Shown piece after piece: positions 54,156 to 62,879 of a stretch of 64,000 nucleotides of DNA. A program made the translations under genes and the position numbers. Source of the stretch: Lichenihabitans sp033947565 (lineage in GTDB: Bacteria > Pseudomonadota > Alphaproteobacteria > Rhizobiales > Beijerinckiaceae); assembly GCF_033947565.1 (NCBI RefSeq), contig NZ_JARPVX010000010.1:34229-98228 (forward strand). Reading direction: 5' to 3'. Within the stretch, counting starts at the first letter, position 1; each line of letters opens with the position of its first letter. The notes under the pieces are model-generated. The model worked only from the letters and a program-made list of their open reading frames with translations, ran no database searches and was not told where the DNA came from.

Positions 54156-54578
54156 TCAGGATGATGGTGGTTCGACTTCCTTTCGCGCCGCACAGTGACG
54201 CGTCCAAAGCTCCTGCAGATCTTGGGAGATCGTCATCGGCCGGAACGGTTTCGCGATGACCTCGAGCGCCCCGAGCTGCTTCAAACGATCGGTTTCGCTC
54301 GCTCGGTTCTTCGCCGTCACGAAAACAACCGGAACATCGGCGAGGTGGGGGATGGCCCGCATCTTCTCGAGCGTCGCGGGTCCGTCGAGTTCGGGCATCA
54401 TCACATCCAGCAGAACCATCTGGGGCGTAAGTTCGGATGCAGCGGCCAGAAAGCTGACGCCCGAGTCGAACGTCGTGGTCTCGAGGCCGCCGACCCGCGT
54501 CAGACAGGTTTCCGCCAGCAGGCGAATGTGGGGTTCGTCGTCCACATAGACGACCCGCTTCAAAGGAAAGGCGGTCAC
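54156..54578 (-). CDS. Single-domain response regulator
   Basis: About 140 residues from a GTG at 54578 (GGAAAG upstream). Receiver domain only: acidic pair YVDDEPHI, phospho-acceptor D58 (LLDVMMPELDG), Thr/Ser and Lys (FVTAKN, VIAKPFRP). No output domain. 38 bases after the soluble histidine kinase on the same strand, the last gene of the secretion operon. Inference: a CheY/DivK-like shuttle, receiving phosphate from the kinase or from the hybrid kinase's Hpt. Confidence 0.9.
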   Translation of the reverse strand: MTAFPLKRVVYVDDEPHIRLLAETCLTRVGGLETTTFDSGVSFLAAASELTPQMVLLDVMMPELDGPATLEKMRAIPHLADVPVVFVTAKNRASETDRLKQLGALEVIAKPFRPMTISQDLQELWTRHCAARKEVEPPSS

Positions 54579-54615
54579 GATCCAGGGCTTTCCGGACGCG
54601 CGGACCGGGCCGCCG

Positions 54616-56682
54616 TCATGCTGCGGATCTCGGCAGATCGACGTGGAACGTCGTACCTGATCCCAAGGTCGACTCGAAGGATAAACGCCCACGCAAACGC
54701 CCGACCAGCTGCTTGACGATGGTCAGCCCGAGGCCGGTACCGTTCACCTTTCGGCGGTCGGACGCATCGGCCTGCGTAAATTTATCAAACATCTTGGGCC
54801 TGAAGCTTTCCGGAATGCCGGAGCCCTGATCGGCCACCGAAATCCTGATGCCATCCTGGAAGGAGCGTGCCTCGACCACCACGCGAGAGCCCGGCGGCGA
54901 GAACTTGATCGCATTGGACAGGAGATGCCGGATCACCTGGCCCAGGCGTGCCGCATCGGTGCAGGCGATGAGATCGTGTGAGCCGGTCAGCGCGATCGCG
55001 ACCTGCTGCGCGCGCGCCGTCTCATCCAGCACCGCCAGGGCATCGGCGGCCGGCCCGCCGACCGCAATCAGGTCGAACGCGATCGGGATCGACGCATTCT
55101 CGATCGCATCGAGGTCCAGGATGTCATTGACGAGGTTGCCCAGCCGTCGCCCGTTCGCGGCCATCATCCCGATCGCTGCCGCGATCTCCGGCGATAGCGG
55201 ACCGTAGATTCCGGCTTGCAGCAATTCGAGGCCGCCGTTGATCACGGTCAACGGGGTCCGCATCTCGTGGTTCATGGTGGAGATGAACTCGTCCTTGAAG
55301 GTTTGCAGGCGCTCCCGCTCCGCGACACGGCTCAGGTGGTGCGCGAGAGAGGTGGCGATCTGTTCAAACCAAAGATCCCGGAGATCCCACGCGCCGCCGA
55401 AGCAAACCAGGACATAGACAGTGTCGATGACGGGAACCGGTATGGCGACGCCACGCCGCTCGTCGTGACGCGGCTCGGCCTCTTCCAGAGCAAAGCCGGT
55501 GCTGACGAACCCGCCCACGATCTGGGCCCGGCGCGCCAGGAGCTGAGCGGGAGAACGCGTTGCCGCCAGGTCGGGATCGCCATAGTGGATCCCCGTGTCC
55601 TGCAGCACGGCTTCGCTTCCCTGTTCCCGATACGCTCTTCCGTCCTGGAAGCCGAGAATCCCGCAGATCGCATCCAGGGCATTGGCGAGTGCGGCTTCCA
55701 ATTCCGACCCTTCGTTTGCGATCGCCGCGATGGTGCTTTCGAGCTCGAACCGCTTGGCGGCCGCGCGCAGGCTCGCCGCCTTGTGACGCTCCTTCGTCAC
55801 ATCCGTATGGGTCGCCACGAAGCCGCCCATCGGCATCGGCGTGATGCGGAGCTCCACGATCTGGCCGTCCGGGAAGGCGAATTCCTTGGTATGGGGACGC
55901 GCATTGCGGAGGTCCGCCTCCCGGTTCCGGGCGATGGTGGCAGGATCTCCCTTTCCGTAGGCGCCCTTCTGGGCGAGGACCAACGCGTAAGTCTCGAACG
56001 GCAGGCCCTTGCGCAAGAAATCCGGAGGCAATTGCATGAGCTGGCTCATCCTGGCGTTCCAGGTGATCAGCTTCATGTTGCCGTCGAAAGCGCTGACACC
56101 CTCGCGGATGCCGTCGAGCGTGATTTGCAGCAGAGCCGATTGCTCGCCGATGGCTTCGAGGTGATCGGCCACCTCGATGGCGCAAATCGACGCCTCCGCC
56201 AGCAACTTGAGGCTGGCGAGCTGCTCGGCGCCGGGCGCCGGCATCGGCTGCTTCGCAGCGCCGCACAGCGCCCCAACCACCGCGCCGCTGCTCGTCCTCA
56301 GGGCCAAACCGACAAAGAACCGAATGCCGCAGTCGCGAGCGACGTAAGGATTAGCCTTGAACCTCGGATCGGTCGCGGCGTCTTCCACGACCAGGGGACC
56401 ATCGGCGGCCACGACCTGATCGAAGAAACACGAATGCTCGGGCTTGGGCATGGAAATCAACCCGGCCTGCGTGCGCATCCAAAGCCGATCTCCGGCCATC
56501 ATGGTGATGCCGGCGAGCGACAGACCGAGATGGGCCCGCATCGTCTCGATCAGGGCGCGGAACACCGGCGCTCGCAACGCATGGAGCTGGGCTTCGAGGT
56601 CCGGCGGAATGATCGTGGCCGCGGCCCCGTCCATGATCCGATCGAGATCGTAGTCGCTCGACGTCGTCGGTTCACCGTTCAT
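54616..56682 (-). CDS. Soluble histidine kinase, GAF-PAS-GAF sensor
   Basis: About 688 residues, no membrane segments. GAF domain (~30-175, with HSCFFDQVVAADGPLVVEDA and GIRFFVGLALRT), PAS (~185-300, QITLDGIREGVSAFDGNMKLITWNAR), second GAF-like (~310-450), HisKA with H472 (STMNHEMRTP), HATPase with LLSNAIKFSPPG, VADQGSGIP and NGTGLGLTIVKQL. Overlaps the HlyD gene by 11 bases, so it is translated with the exporter. Inference: reports a cytoplasmic cue to the response regulator that follows. Confidence 0.92.
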   Translation of the reverse strand: MNGEPTTSSDYDLDRIMDGAAATIIPPDLEAQLHALRAPVFRALIETMRAHLGLSLAGITMMAGDRLWMRTQAGLISMPKPEHSCFFDQVVAADGPLVVEDAATDPRFKANPYVARDCGIRFFVGLALRTSSGAVVGALCGAAKQPMPAPGAEQLASLKLLAEASICAIEVADHLEAIGEQSALLQITLDGIREGVSAFDGNMKLITWNARMSQLMQLPPDFLRKGLPFETYALVLAQKGAYGKGDPATIARNREADLRNARPHTKEFAFPDGQIVELRITPMPMGGFVATHTDVTKERHKAASLRAAAKRFELESTIAAIANEGSELEAALANALDAICGILGFQDGRAYREQGSEAVLQDTGIHYGDPDLAATRSPAQLLARRAQIVGGFVSTGFALEEAEPRHDERRGVAIPVPVIDTVYVLVCFGGAWDLRDLWFEQIATSLAHHLSRVAERERLQTFKDEFISTMNHEMRTPLTVINGGLELLQAGIYGPLSPEIAAAIGMMAANGRRLGNLVNDILDLDAIENASIPIAFDLIAVGGPAADALAVLDETARAQQVAIALTGSHDLIACTDAARLGQVIRHLLSNAIKFSPPGSRVVVEARSFQDGIRISVADQGSGIPESFRPKMFDKFTQADASDRRKVNGTGLGLTIVKQLVGRLRGRLSFESTLGSGTTFHVDLPRSAA

Positions 56683-58036
56683 GCAGCGCCTCCGCGCGGA
56701 TCTTGACGATCGGCTTCAGCAGATAGGCCAGAACGCTCTTCTCCCCGGTCTTGATGTCGGCCGTCACCGTCATCCCCGGGATGATCATGTTGCGTCCTGC
56801 GTCATCGCCGACGTGGTCGGCCGCCAGCCGGATGCGGGCGCGGTAATAGGCAATCCCCTTGCTGTCTTCGAAGGTGGTCGCCGACACGGTTTCGATCTTT
56901 CCTTCAACGCCACCGAAATGTGTGTAGTCATAAGCGCTTATCTTTACGACGACTTTTTGACCACGCGCGACGAAGCCGATGTCCTTGGGCAGGACGCGCG
57001 CCTCGACGATCAGCGGAACGTCGCTGGGGACCACCTCGAGCACCGTCGATCCCGGCGGGATGACGCCGCCGATGGTTTCGGTCTGCAGGCCTTTGACCGT
57101 GCCGCGGACGGGTGAGCGGATGACGAGGCGTTTCACCCTGTCTTCCGCGCGCGACACGTTCTCCCGCGTTTCTTCGATCTCCGTTTCGAGCTTGGCATCG
57201 TCTTCGGCGGCCTCGCGGAGGTTTCGGCTTTCGAGTTCGGGGAGCCTGGCCTGCGCCTCGGCGAGCGCCCCCTGCGTGCGTGAAATTTGGCCCTCGAGTT
57301 CGGCGATCTGCGCCTGGAGCCGCGTGGCATCGCGTTGCAGGTCGATCAGGCCCATCAAAGGAGCCGCGCCTTTATCGACCAACACCTGCCGGGCATCGAC
57401 TTGTTGAGCCAGAAGGCCGGCTTCCTGCTTTACGGTGTCCCGCTGCACCGCCAGGGACGCGAGTTCGGCGCGGCGTTGCGCCACCTGCTGTTCGAGCACG
57501 GCCCGCTGATCGTCCAGGGCACGGCGCTTGCTGGCCAGCAGGTCGTTCTGTGCGGCGGCGAGCGGCGAGCTGGTCGACAGTTGCGCCGGAACGAGGGTGC
57601 CGCTCCCGCTCTTGAAGGCCGCGAGCTGCCGCTGTTGCATCAGCAACCCGTCCAGTCGGGCGCGAAATTGGTCGAGTTCGGGCCTGGCGAGGCCAGGGTC
57701 GAGTTCGATGATCGGCTGACCGGCTTCGACGAGGTCGCCTTCGCGCGCGTCGATCGTCGCCACGATGCCCCCTTCGAGATGCTGCAGCTTGCGCACCGTG
57801 CCGACGGGGCTGATCTCCCCCGAGGCGCTGGCGATCTCGTCGACTCGGGTCAGCGAGGCCCAGCCCAGGAAGGCCGCGATGCCAATCAGAAGGATCGCCA
57901 CGGCCGCCAGCAAGGTGAGCGGCGGTGTACGCTCTTCGAGTTCGATCGCCTGCACCAGCCGTCCGCGGCCGGAAATCCAGGGAACCGTCTCGACCTGCCA
58001 GAAGGTCGGCGTGGGGGCGTCGATGATGTCACTCAT
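56672..58036 (-). CDS. HlyD-family type I secretion adaptor (membrane fusion protein)
   Basis: About 454 residues. One TM near the N-terminus (LTLLAAVAILLIGIAAFLGWA), then a lipoyl-like half (GTVRKLQHLEGGIVATIDAREGDLVEAGQPIIELDP), a long coiled-coil hairpin (~130-305), the second lipoyl part (IRSPVRGTVKGLQTETIGGVIPPGSTVLEVVP) and a C-terminal beta-barrel ending LLKPI. Typical of HlyD/PrtE/LapC adaptors. No outer-membrane TolC-type gene is in the window. Confidence 0.93.
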   Translation of the reverse strand: MSDIIDAPTPTFWQVETVPWISGRGRLVQAIELEERTPPLTLLAAVAILLIGIAAFLGWASLTRVDEIASASGEISPVGTVRKLQHLEGGIVATIDAREGDLVEAGQPIIELDPGLARPELDQFRARLDGLLMQQRQLAAFKSGSGTLVPAQLSTSSPLAAAQNDLLASKRRALDDQRAVLEQQVAQRRAELASLAVQRDTVKQEAGLLAQQVDARQVLVDKGAAPLMGLIDLQRDATRLQAQIAELEGQISRTQGALAEAQARLPELESRNLREAAEDDAKLETEIEETRENVSRAEDRVKRLVIRSPVRGTVKGLQTETIGGVIPPGSTVLEVVPSDVPLIVEARVLPKDIGFVARGQKVVVKISAYDYTHFGGVEGKIETVSATTFEDSKGIAYYRARIRLAADHVGDDAGRNMIIPGMTVTADIKTGEKSVLAYLLKPIVKIRAEALHER

Positions 58037-60144
58037 TTCGGTTGTCCCGACAGGCGTCGCATGAGCTCTTGGGGGGTCCCATCGTGGATGATCGTGCCGC
58101 TGCGCAGCACGATGGCGCGATCGGCCGCCTGCACATGGGCCGGGTTGTTCGTGACCAGCAGGATGGTGGCGCGCCCGCGCAGCACTGCGATCTGCTCGAG
58201 CACGATGTCGTCGCCATGGGGATCGAGCAGCACGTTGAGGTCGTCGAGGAGTACGATCGGGGCCTCAACCAGCAGCGTGCGAGCCAAGGCCAAGCGTTTC
58301 ACGAAATTTTCCGAGAACCGGCCGTCGACGCGCGTTTCGAGCCCGGCGGGAAGCGCCCGAACCTCGTCGACGAGGCCCACCCGCGCCAAGCTGTCCCACA
58401 GGGCGTCGTCGCTCGCCTGAAGATTGGCGAGGCGGAGGTTGGTCCGCAGCGTGCCGTCAAACAGGCAGGCGCGCTGCGGCAGCAAGGTGACCTGTTCCCG
58501 CACGACGTCGGTCGGGATGTGCCGAAGGTCGATGCCGTCGATCTGGATGGACCCCATCTGCGGGCGGATCAGCGCCGCGACGAGCTTGAGCAGCGTGGAT
58601 TTGCCCGAACCGTTGCCGCCCGCGATCGCCACCACCTCGCCGGCTTCGACCGTGAGCGACACGCCCGCGATCGCCGCCTCCTGGTGGTTCTCGTGACGGA
58701 AGAAGACGCGGTCCAATGCGATCCGTCCCGCGAAGCGCCGGGCTCGGTTCGACGCGTCCGGGCCGGACATCGCCTGCATTTCGGGAGACGCTTGCATGAA
58801 ATGCGACAGCCGGATCCCCGACTGACGGATCTGCTCCAGCCTGGATAAGGCCACAAAGGTCGCCTGGACGGGCGCCAGCAGGCGCCAAACGATCGTCATG
58901 CTGGCGATCAGGGTGCCGACGCTCAGGCTCCCGGTCAGCGCCACCGTGGCGCCGCCCGCCAGGGTCGCGGCACCGGACAGCACGTTGATCAGATAAGCGA
59001 GCGTTTCCGTGAGGGTCGCGGTTCGCATCTCGGTCGCGACCTGCATGGCGCTCGCGGCCGAACGTTCGCGGAAGCGCTCGCGCCATAGGGCTTCGGTGCC
59101 GCTTGCCTTGATGGCCGTGATGTTGGTCAGCATTTCCATCAAAAGGGCTTGATGGTCGGCGGCGCGCACCGCCTGCCGCCGTGCGGTGGCCCGCATGTAG
59201 CGGATCACCAGAAGCCCGGTGCCTGCGGCGAGCATCACCGTCACAACCGGGATGAGCGCCAGCCAGCCGCCGAGATACGCGAGCGCCGCGACGAAGATGG
59301 CGATGAACGGCAGCTCGAAGAGCGAAAGCGCCAACTGACCCGACAAGGCGTGACGGACGATCTCGCCTTCACGCAGCTGCGCGAGTTTCGTGCCGGCGCT
59401 CGTGCTTTCGAGGAGGCCGAGCGGAAACGACAACAATTTATCGAGGAGCGAAGCGCCGACGAGAAAATCGAGACGGGCCCCGAACTGCGCCAGCAGTGCG
59501 CCCCGGACGATCCGCAAGCCGGCATCGGCGCAGATCACGATCGAGACGCCGCCGGCGAAGGCCCACAGGGTCGCCACATTGCGGGCCGGGATGATGGCGT
59601 CGTAGACCGCCTGCACGAAGAAGACCGGCACCAGCGCCAGCAGATTCAGCGTCAGGGTCAGTCCGAACAACAGCAGGAACGTGCCCTGGAAACGGTTGAG
59701 CAGCAGCTTCAGCCACGACACCGGTTTTCCACCGCCCTGCATGGATGCGCGATGCGGATTCAGCTCGAAGGCGCAAAGGAGGCCGGCTTCCTGGCTCGGC
59801 CGGACCACGATTTCCTGCTGTCGCGCGCAGTCGAAGCAGCGGAGCCGCCCGTGCTGGTCGGCGGCCAGCACCACGAGAACCCGGCTCCGCGACACGAAAA
59901 GGCATGGCAGCAGCCTCGCGTCCACCGCGGCGAGCCGCGCCCGGCGCAGCTGGCTGCTGAAGCCGAGGCGTGCCAGCACGTTGCGGAAGGCACCGAGCCC
60001 CTTCAGCGGGCCCGTACCGGTCGCCTCGGCGATGTCGCGCTCGGACCCGCGCCACCGCAGGTGATCGAGAAGCGGACGCAGGCCCGCGTCGAGCATCTCC
60101 GGGATGCCGCGCGACAGGCTGGGTCGGATCGACATGTCCGTCAT
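58033..60144 (-). CDS. Type I secretion ABC half-exporter with C39-like N-terminal domain and degenerate NBD
   Basis: About 703 residues from the ATG at 60144 (TGATG overlap; a GTG one codon upstream is also possible). Residues ~20-150 look like a catalytically dead C39-like domain (LDHLRWRGSERDIAEATG, LLPCLFVSRSRVLVVLAAD). Six helices follow (~170-430, VFFVQAVYDAIIP). NBD: Walker A GGNGSGKST and Q-loop LLPQRACLF are normal. The signature reads FSENFVKRLALARTL instead of LSGGQ, Walker B is VLLDDLNVLLD (Asp replaces the catalytic Glu), and the H-loop is VTNNPAH without His at the usual place. Confidence 0.92.
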   Translation of the reverse strand: MTDMSIRPSLSRGIPEMLDAGLRPLLDHLRWRGSERDIAEATGTGPLKGLGAFRNVLARLGFSSQLRRARLAAVDARLLPCLFVSRSRVLVVLAADQHGRLRCFDCARQQEIVVRPSQEAGLLCAFELNPHRASMQGGGKPVSWLKLLLNRFQGTFLLLFGLTLTLNLLALVPVFFVQAVYDAIIPARNVATLWAFAGGVSIVICADAGLRIVRGALLAQFGARLDFLVGASLLDKLLSFPLGLLESTSAGTKLAQLREGEIVRHALSGQLALSLFELPFIAIFVAALAYLGGWLALIPVVTVMLAAGTGLLVIRYMRATARRQAVRAADHQALLMEMLTNITAIKASGTEALWRERFRERSAASAMQVATEMRTATLTETLAYLINVLSGAATLAGGATVALTGSLSVGTLIASMTIVWRLLAPVQATFVALSRLEQIRQSGIRLSHFMQASPEMQAMSGPDASNRARRFAGRIALDRVFFRHENHQEAAIAGVSLTVEAGEVVAIAGGNGSGKSTLLKLVAALIRPQMGSIQIDGIDLRHIPTDVVREQVTLLPQRACLFDGTLRTNLRLANLQASDDALWDSLARVGLVDEVRALPAGLETRVDGRFSENFVKRLALARTLLVEAPIVLLDDLNVLLDPHGDDIVLEQIAVLRGRATILLVTNNPAHVQAADRAIVLRSGTIIHDGTPQELMRRLSGQPK

Positions 60145-61850
60145 CACGCGGCTCGCACGAGGGCGCGTCCATCGGCGGCGCCGAGGGAGATCAGGCGTCC
60201 CTGGCTCAGCCGGTAACGACGGTCGGCCTGGGCCAGAACATCCGCATGGGGGCTGATGAGCAGCACGCTCGCGGTCGCACCGAGGTCCTTCAGCAGCGCG
60301 AGGAGGCGGGTACGGCTGTCGTGATCGAGCCCATGGTCGGCATCATCGAAGAGAATGACCTTGGGGCTGGTGGCGAGCCCCCGGACGAGCGCCAGGCGCT
60401 GCCGGAGCCCGGCCGAAACGGTGCTGCCGGCCTCCATGAAATGGTCGAACCCGGCCGGCAGCCGACGGATCGGCTCGTCGGCGCCGAGCAGAAAGCTCAC
60501 ATACATGGCTTCGTTGACGCATTCGCCTTCCCGGAAATGCGTCAGATTATCGATGACCGTGCCGCGGTAGACGGGCGCGTCGCGCGTCAGGAGCGTCATC
60601 TGGCGGCGCAGACCGTCGAGCGCCAGGGTGCGCACGTCCTCGCCATCCACCAGCACCCGCCCGGCCTGGGGTTGCAGCAGGCCGAGGGCAAGGTGCAGCA
60701 GCGTGGTCTTGCCGGCGCCCGGCGCGCCCTCGATGCCCACCACGCAGCCCGGCTCAAGCACGAGATTGACATCGCGCAGCAGCGGTTCGGAGGCGCCCGG
60801 GGGCGTGTAGGTCACGTCCACGAACTCGACCCGGCCGCTGATGGCGAAGCGCCGGCCGACCGCGTTCCGCTCCGCCGGCAGCCCCAGCACGTCGGCGACA
60901 TCCTGCTTGGCGATGCGGACGCTCTGGTAGCTCGTCCACAAACCGATTGCGGTTTGGATGGGCTGGAGCGCGCGGCTGGACAACAGCGTGCAGGCCGCGA
61001 CCGCCCCGAGGGTCATCTCGCCGTCGATCACCCGCATGGCTCCAAAGGTCAGCAGGGCGACGGTGTTGGTTTGCGCGAAGGCGGTGGTGACGGTCTGGAC
61101 GAGCGCCGTGCGATGCATGACGCGCTGCACCGCGATCGCGCTTTCTTCCTGAAGTGGCTCGTGTTGCCGCAGCATGACGCGCCCGAGCGCCAGGGCCTTG
61201 ATGGTTTCGACACCCTGCAGGAGCTTGAGCAACGCGTCCTGCCGGCTGTGGTCGGCGCGGCTCCGAGCCTCGAAGCTGCGGTGAAGGGCACGGCCCAGCA
61301 CCGCGGCCACGATGCTGAAGGCGGCCATCAAGACGAGGGGCACGAGCACGAGCGCCCCGCCCAGATAGGCGATCAGCCCGAGGTAGACGGCGGCGAACCA
61401 CAGGTCGACGCGGATCTCGATTTTCTTGGAGGCTTCGAAGTCCCGCAAGGTCGACACCGCCCCGACACGCTCGGCCAAACGCGTGGCGGACAGGTCGTGA
61501 AACACCTGCAGCGGCGCCGCGAGAAGGCGGTCGACCGCGGCGAGCCGCATCGCGTGGTCGAGCCGCGCCGTGGCGGCACTTGCCAGGGCCCCGCGGATGA
61601 GGCGAAGGCACAGATCGACCGAAACCGCGATCGCGAGGCCGAGAACCAGCACCAGCAGAGTGCTGCCGGTCTGGTTCGGCAGCACCCTGTCGTAGATCTG
61701 CAAAATGAAGATCGGCAGGGCCAGCACGGCGAAATCGATGCCGACCGTCGTCGCGGCGATCGCGGCGTGGCTGACCCGAATGGACCTTCGCACCTGGCTC
61801 CAGGCAGTGCTGCGGCGCAGTCCTGATCGGAGGGAAGTCGTGGCGCTCAT
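60144..61850 (-). CDS. Type I secretion ABC half-exporter (PrtD-like) with degenerate NBD
   Basis: About 568 residues, length of PrtD/LapB-type transporters without a peptidase domain. Membrane part: ALPIFILQIYDRVLPNQTGSTLLVLVLGLAI is the family hallmark. NBD: Walker A GAPGAGKTT; the Q-loop Gln is Arg (LTRDAPVY); signature VSAGLRQRLALVRGL; Walker B VILFDDADHGLD (Asp in place of Glu); the H-loop is ISPHADVL with His one position late. Overlaps the second half-exporter gene. The two proteins probably pair. Confidence 0.92.
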   Translation of the reverse strand: MSATTSLRSGLRRSTAWSQVRRSIRVSHAAIAATTVGIDFAVLALPIFILQIYDRVLPNQTGSTLLVLVLGLAIAVSVDLCLRLIRGALASAATARLDHAMRLAAVDRLLAAPLQVFHDLSATRLAERVGAVSTLRDFEASKKIEIRVDLWFAAVYLGLIAYLGGALVLVPLVLMAAFSIVAAVLGRALHRSFEARSRADHSRQDALLKLLQGVETIKALALGRVMLRQHEPLQEESAIAVQRVMHRTALVQTVTTAFAQTNTVALLTFGAMRVIDGEMTLGAVAACTLLSSRALQPIQTAIGLWTSYQSVRIAKQDVADVLGLPAERNAVGRRFAISGRVEFVDVTYTPPGASEPLLRDVNLVLEPGCVVGIEGAPGAGKTTLLHLALGLLQPQAGRVLVDGEDVRTLALDGLRRQMTLLTRDAPVYRGTVIDNLTHFREGECVNEAMYVSFLLGADEPIRRLPAGFDHFMEAGSTVSAGLRQRLALVRGLATSPKVILFDDADHGLDHDSRTRLLALLKDLGATASVLLISPHADVLAQADRRYRLSQGRLISLGAADGRALVRAA

Positions 61851-61948
61851 GACCCGGAACCGCTCCCATGGCTGGCCTCCCGCATGGGCAGACCTGAATG
61901 AGCTCGACCCTGGCAGTCACCTCATACGAGGACGTTGAGAAGTTCAGG

Positions 61949-61965
61949 CAATTTGTTGTAAATTG
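61949..61965. promoter_or_regulatory. Inverted repeat upstream of the exporter operon (CAATTT-N5-AAATTG)
   Basis: Perfect 6-base arms with a 5-base spacer, AT-rich in a GC-rich background, about 100 bases before the first exporter gene. It shares TTGTAA with the element at 62793. Candidate binding site for the OmpR-type regulator next door. Confidence 0.4.
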
Positions 61966-62005
61966 TTTCGGCCCGCGGGGAGCCGACGGGCCGAGCCTTG
62001 TGCCG

Positions 62006-62707
62006 CTATGCGGCGTGGGCCTCACCGGTTGGGCAGAACAGGTAACCCGTACCGCGAACCGCGCGAATAGGGTCCTGGCCCGGAGCTGCCACGTCGAGCT
62101 TGCGTCGCAGCCGCGCCACCAGAACGTCGATGCTGCGATCGAAATAGGTCCAGCAGCGGTCGTAGATCGTGCTCAGCAAAGCGTCGCGGCTCAGGGCTGC
62201 GCCCGGCTGCTGCATCAACACGTGCAGCAGCTTGGATTCGGCGTCGGTCAGCCGGATGCGCCGGTTGTCGGTGGTCACGATGGTGCGGGTTTGGCTGTCC
62301 AGCCGCCAGGACAGGCCGGGTTCGGGGCGGTTTCGCGGATCGAGGGCGATGCGACGCAGCACGGCGCGGATGCGGGCCAGCAGTTCCCGCGGCTCGTGCG
62401 GTTTGCAAAGGTAATCGTCGGCGCCGCCTTCGAGCGCCGCGACGCGCCGGGAGGGCTGCGCGTCGGCGGTCAGCATGATGATCCCACAGGATGTGGTGGC
62501 CCGCAGGAAACGCATCAGGCTCAGGCCGTCATCCCCCGGCAGCTTGAGGTCGAGGATAACCAAGTCGGCGGGTGCCTCGGCCCACAGTCTGCGCAAGGCG
62601 GTCCCGTCCTCGGCGACACGCACCTGGAAGCCCGCGCGGGTCAGATAAGCCTGCACGGTATCCCGAACGATCGCGCTGTCGTCGACGACGATGATGCTGC
62701 CGGTCAC
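62006..62707 (-). CDS. OmpR/PhoB-family response regulator
   Basis: About 233 residues from the GTG at 62707. Receiver: VVDDSAIV acidic pair, phospho-acceptor D53 (ILDLKLPGDDG), Thr (MLTADAQ), Lys in DYLCKPHEP. Winged-helix output: IRLTDAESKLLHVLMQQPGAALSRDALLSTIYDR and FDRSIDVLVARLRRKLD, RAVRGTGYLF. No cognate kinase directly adjoins it. It lies between the divergent repeat-rich gene and the exporter operon. Inference: controls both. Confidence 0.92.
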   Translation of the reverse strand: MTGSIIVVDDSAIVRDTVQAYLTRAGFQVRVAEDGTALRRLWAEAPADLVILDLKLPGDDGLSLMRFLRATTSCGIIMLTADAQPSRRVAALEGGADDYLCKPHEPRELLARIRAVLRRIALDPRNRPEPGLSWRLDSQTRTIVTTDNRRIRLTDAESKLLHVLMQQPGAALSRDALLSTIYDRCWTYFDRSIDVLVARLRRKLDVAAPGQDPIRAVRGTGYLFCPTGEAHAA

Positions 62708-62792
62708 GGTAAATACACTCTTGAAAACGACGTCGTAGCGATCACAGGCGCCGCTTAACAAACACGATCGGGTGCCGACACGGCGGCAAACT

Positions 62793-62803
62793 ATTGTAAC
62801 AAT
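62793..62803. promoter_or_regulatory. Palindrome ATTGTAACAAT before the repeat-rich gene
   Basis: An 11-base palindrome in the AT-rich gap between the OmpR-type gene and the GTG at 62880. It shares TTGTAA with the site at 61949-61965. Both are placed where a regulator of the secretion locus could bind. Confidence 0.35.
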
Positions 62804-62879
62804 TCGCCGCCCATCGATAAGCTTTGCAAAACACCCGCTCGCTAGCCTTGCCCGACGTGCCGCTTGCGATGGTGACGAC

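Noticed and set aside
61960..62005. GC-rich stem in the gap after the OmpR-type gene as a terminator.
   Set aside because: A stem of about seven pairs can be drawn but the downstream bases on the minus strand are AAACAATTT rather than a T-run, so it is not called.
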